Shown: in pieces, positions 62,663 through 64,000 of the stretch
Layout: every line of letters starts with the position of its first letter
How positions within the stretch are numbered: position 1 is the stretch's first letter
From: JBJHBP01 sp050485645
Lineage (GTDB): Bacteria; Pseudomonadota; Gammaproteobacteria; Steroidobacterales; Rariloculaceae
Assembly (NCBI GenBank): GCA_050485645.1
Contig: JBJHBT010000019.1
Coordinates: 1-64,000, forward strand
Length of the DNA: 64,000 bases
Direction of reading: 5' to 3'
Notes under the pieces: generated by a model
Database searches by the model: none
Told to the model about the DNA's origin: nothing
Seen by the model: only the letters and a program-made list of their open reading frames with translations
Position numbers and translations under genes: made by a program

Positions 62663-63181
62663 CTATTCCCGCAACAGCGCGCGTACCCGATCCGTGAGCA
62701 GGTCGCCCGAACCTGTACCGCGACGCTCCCGAGTCATGATGTCGCGAATGGCTCCGTGCCTGTCCACCAGCACGGTGAACGGCAGACTGGTCACCCCATA
62801 GACACGACCGACGTCGCCGTCGACGTCATGCAGCACCGGCAGCGACGCATCGGCACCCTCCAGCGCATGCGACGTCCGATGCGAATCCCGATCCACGCTC
62901 ACCACCATCACTGTCAGGCCGGCGTCACGATAGCGCCGCCGAAGTTCGGCCAGTCGCGCAATCTCACCGCTGCACTCCGAACACCAGCTTGCCCAGAAAG
63001 TCAGCGCAATCACGTCACCACGGTATTCGGACAGACGCAGATTGCCGCCGGACACGCTCCTGAGCACAAAGTCCGGCGCATCGTCACCAACCTCGCCGGC
63101 CGCGGACGATGTCAGAACGAGCGCCATCATCAGTGCGCCTGCCAGAGCACCCGCGGCATGTCGTGCCATCCAGCTGATCAT
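62663..63181 (-). CDS. TlpA/ResA-like thiol-disulfide reductase
   Basis: A 172-aa exported thioredoxin-fold protein with a signal segment (ALAGALMMALVLTSSAAGE), an AhpC/TSA-like opening (GDDAPDFVLRSVSGGN) and the active site WASWCSECSGE. The cis-Pro loop is TSLPFTVLVD. It could keep Cys residues of neighbouring exported proteins reduced or help their folding. It is the first gene of the operon, 74 bp before the coiled-coil protein gene; the ATG at 63181 has an AGGA site. Confidence 0.85.
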   Translation of the reverse strand: MISWMARHAAGALAGALMMALVLTSSAAGEVGDDAPDFVLRSVSGGNLRLSEYRGDVIALTFWASWCSECSGEIARLAELRRRYRDAGLTVMVVSVDRDSHRTSHALEGADASLPVLHDVDGDVGRVYGVTSLPFTVLVDRHGAIRDIMTRERRGTGSGDLLTDRVRALLRE

Positions 63182-63626
63182 GTGTCCTGACCGGTTCCTA
63201 TCCGACTGTCGCGGTTACGCCCCGATGCGGCACCGCCTCACGGCGGCAAGTCCCTCAGGCAGACCAACCGCCCGGGGTCGGCAGCTCTGACGGACCGCGT
63301 CCTCGTCACCTTATGGAGTTGGCGATACTGAATCCATGAGCCAGGTCTCACTCGCATGTGAGAAAAGTCCCGACCCATCGATCAGCGACCCATCGATCAG
63401 CGAAGCACATTCCATGCCAGACACCCCGGCAGGCGGCAAAGGCCCGATTTCCGGGTGGCCAATATGACATAAGCGAATTGACGGATCGCGGTGCTGTCGG
63501 CAACCGGATACAGGAAAGTGGTGGGAGGCCTGACAATCGCGTCGACTGGCGCCGCGACCCTGTCGCCATACGCCGACGTCAGGTGCCGTAAAGGGTCGCA
63601 CACGCGCCGATCAGCCGGCAGGCGAG
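63182..63626. other. 445-bp intergenic region before the motor operon
   Basis: It separates the end of purL from the TlpA-like gene, both on the minus strand, and should contain the operon promoter. I see no clear -10/-35 pair. Short open frames on both strands have no recognisable product and the only structure I can point to is the 15-bp duplication at 63372-63401. Confidence 0.5.
63372..63401. repeat. 15-bp perfect tandem duplication
   Basis: GACCCATCGATCAGC occurs twice in direct succession in the gap between purL and the TlpA-like gene. Each copy contains the palindrome ATCGAT. Confidence 0.8.
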
Positions 63627-64000
63627 CTACTTCACCCAGGCGCGGGCATTGTCGAACAGTTGCTGCCAGGGACCGCACTCACCCCAGCCCGGCGGGTGCC
63701 AGGAATGCTGCACGGCGCGGAACACGCGCTCGGGGTGCGGCATCATGATGGTGATGCGACCATCGCTGTTGCACAGGCCCGCGATACCACCGGGGGAACC
63801 GTTGGGATTAGCCGGATAGCGCTGTGCAACGCTGCCGTGATTGTCCACGTATCGCAGTGCGGTGAGACCGGTCTCGCATTTTTCCAGTGCATCCGGTGAC
63901 GAGAAGTGCGCGCGTCCCTCGCCATGCGAAGTCACCACCGGAATGCGCGATCCGGACATCCCCTGCAACAACACCGACGGACTGTCCTCGATGCGCACCA
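63627..64000 (-). CDS. purL: phosphoribosylformylglycinamidine synthase, C-terminal end (partial)
   Basis: The gene enters from the right edge; only the last 124 or so codons are visible. They carry the end of the glutaminase domain: EDSPSVLLQGMSGSRIPV, SHGEGRAHF, YPANPNGSPGGIAGL and the signature TIMMPHPERVFR, then WQQLFDNARAWVK at the C-terminus. PurL makes formylglycinamidine ribonucleotide in purine synthesis. His and Glu of the glutaminase triad are in MMPHPERVFR. Confidence 0.95.
   Translation of the reverse strand, partial: VRIEDSPSVLLQGMSGSRIPVVTSHGEGRAHFSSPDALEKCETGLTALRYVDNHGSVAQRYPANPNGSPGGIAGLCNSDGRITIMMPHPERVFRAVQHSWHPPGWGECGPWQQLFDNARAWVK

Overview
The window is a high-GC, gene-dense stretch of a free-living Gram-negative bacterium, most likely a marine-type gammaproteobacterium. 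Supporting features are outer-membrane TonB receptor and porin genes, hopanoid lipid genes, an NtrC/sigma-54 type nitrogen control region, a Fds-type NAD-dependent formate dehydrogenase and an M2 peptidyl-dipeptidase. A Woeseia-like or Xanthomonadales-related lineage would fit, but the sequence alone does not settle the family. No rRNA, tRNA, CRISPR array, prophage or insertion sequence was recognised.

Layout. 0.3-6.1 kb: a PAS protein and a CheB-CheR-PAS fusion, a tiny membrane protein, a divergent pair of a sortase substrate (LPDTAG tail) and a class D sortase, and a small membrane protein. 6.2-10.5 kb: a degraded DUF1566 remnant, a TonB-dependent receptor and a divergent LuxR-type regulator. 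10.5-17.2 kb: the formate dehydrogenase operon fdsG-fdsB-fdsA-fdsD-fdhD, with a DUF7009 gene upstream on the same strand. 17.5-35.0 kb: an isoprenoid/hopanoid region. HMG-CoA synthase lies alone on the plus strand, followed by a membrane protein and a VapBC toxin-antitoxin pair. An 11-gene minus-strand operon then runs squalene synthase-hpnG-hpnN-hpnA-mvaD-phosphomevalonate kinase-(HMG-CoA reductase/mevalonate kinase fusion)-idi-hpnH-hpnB-hpnM, and a farnesyl diphosphate synthase gene diverges from its promoter end. Together these encode every step from acetoacetyl-CoA to squalene, plus hopanoid side-chain and transport functions. The squalene-hopene cyclase itself is not in the window.

35-46.5 kb: mixed housekeeping and envelope genes (apt, sulfotransferase, M2 peptidase, three sugar/lipid-modifying enzymes, a DksA-like protein, MerC-like protein, SDR), then a nitrogen operon torF-glnK-amtB preceded by a recognisable sigma-54 promoter and an NtrC box. 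46.7-47.7 kb: a 2Fe-2S ferredoxin and a small conserved protein. 47.8-52.4 kb: a five-gene operon in which every junction overlaps by 4 bp (DUF2064 transferase, TVP38 membrane protein, MerA-like flavoprotein, GT2 transferase, radical SAM enzyme). Its product is unknown to me and it is one of the two best candidates for an undescribed system.

52.3-63.2 kb: hisN, then a nine-gene minus-strand operon: TlpA-like thioredoxin, a coiled-coil exported protein, two exported TPR proteins (636 and 1151 aa), a small exported protein, a MotA/TolQ/ExbB channel protein, two ExbD/TolR proteins and a Pro/Glu-rich AgmX/TonB-like protein. This looks like a proton-motive-force-driven envelope machine and is the second strong candidate. 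The window ends inside purL (C-terminal glutaminase part).
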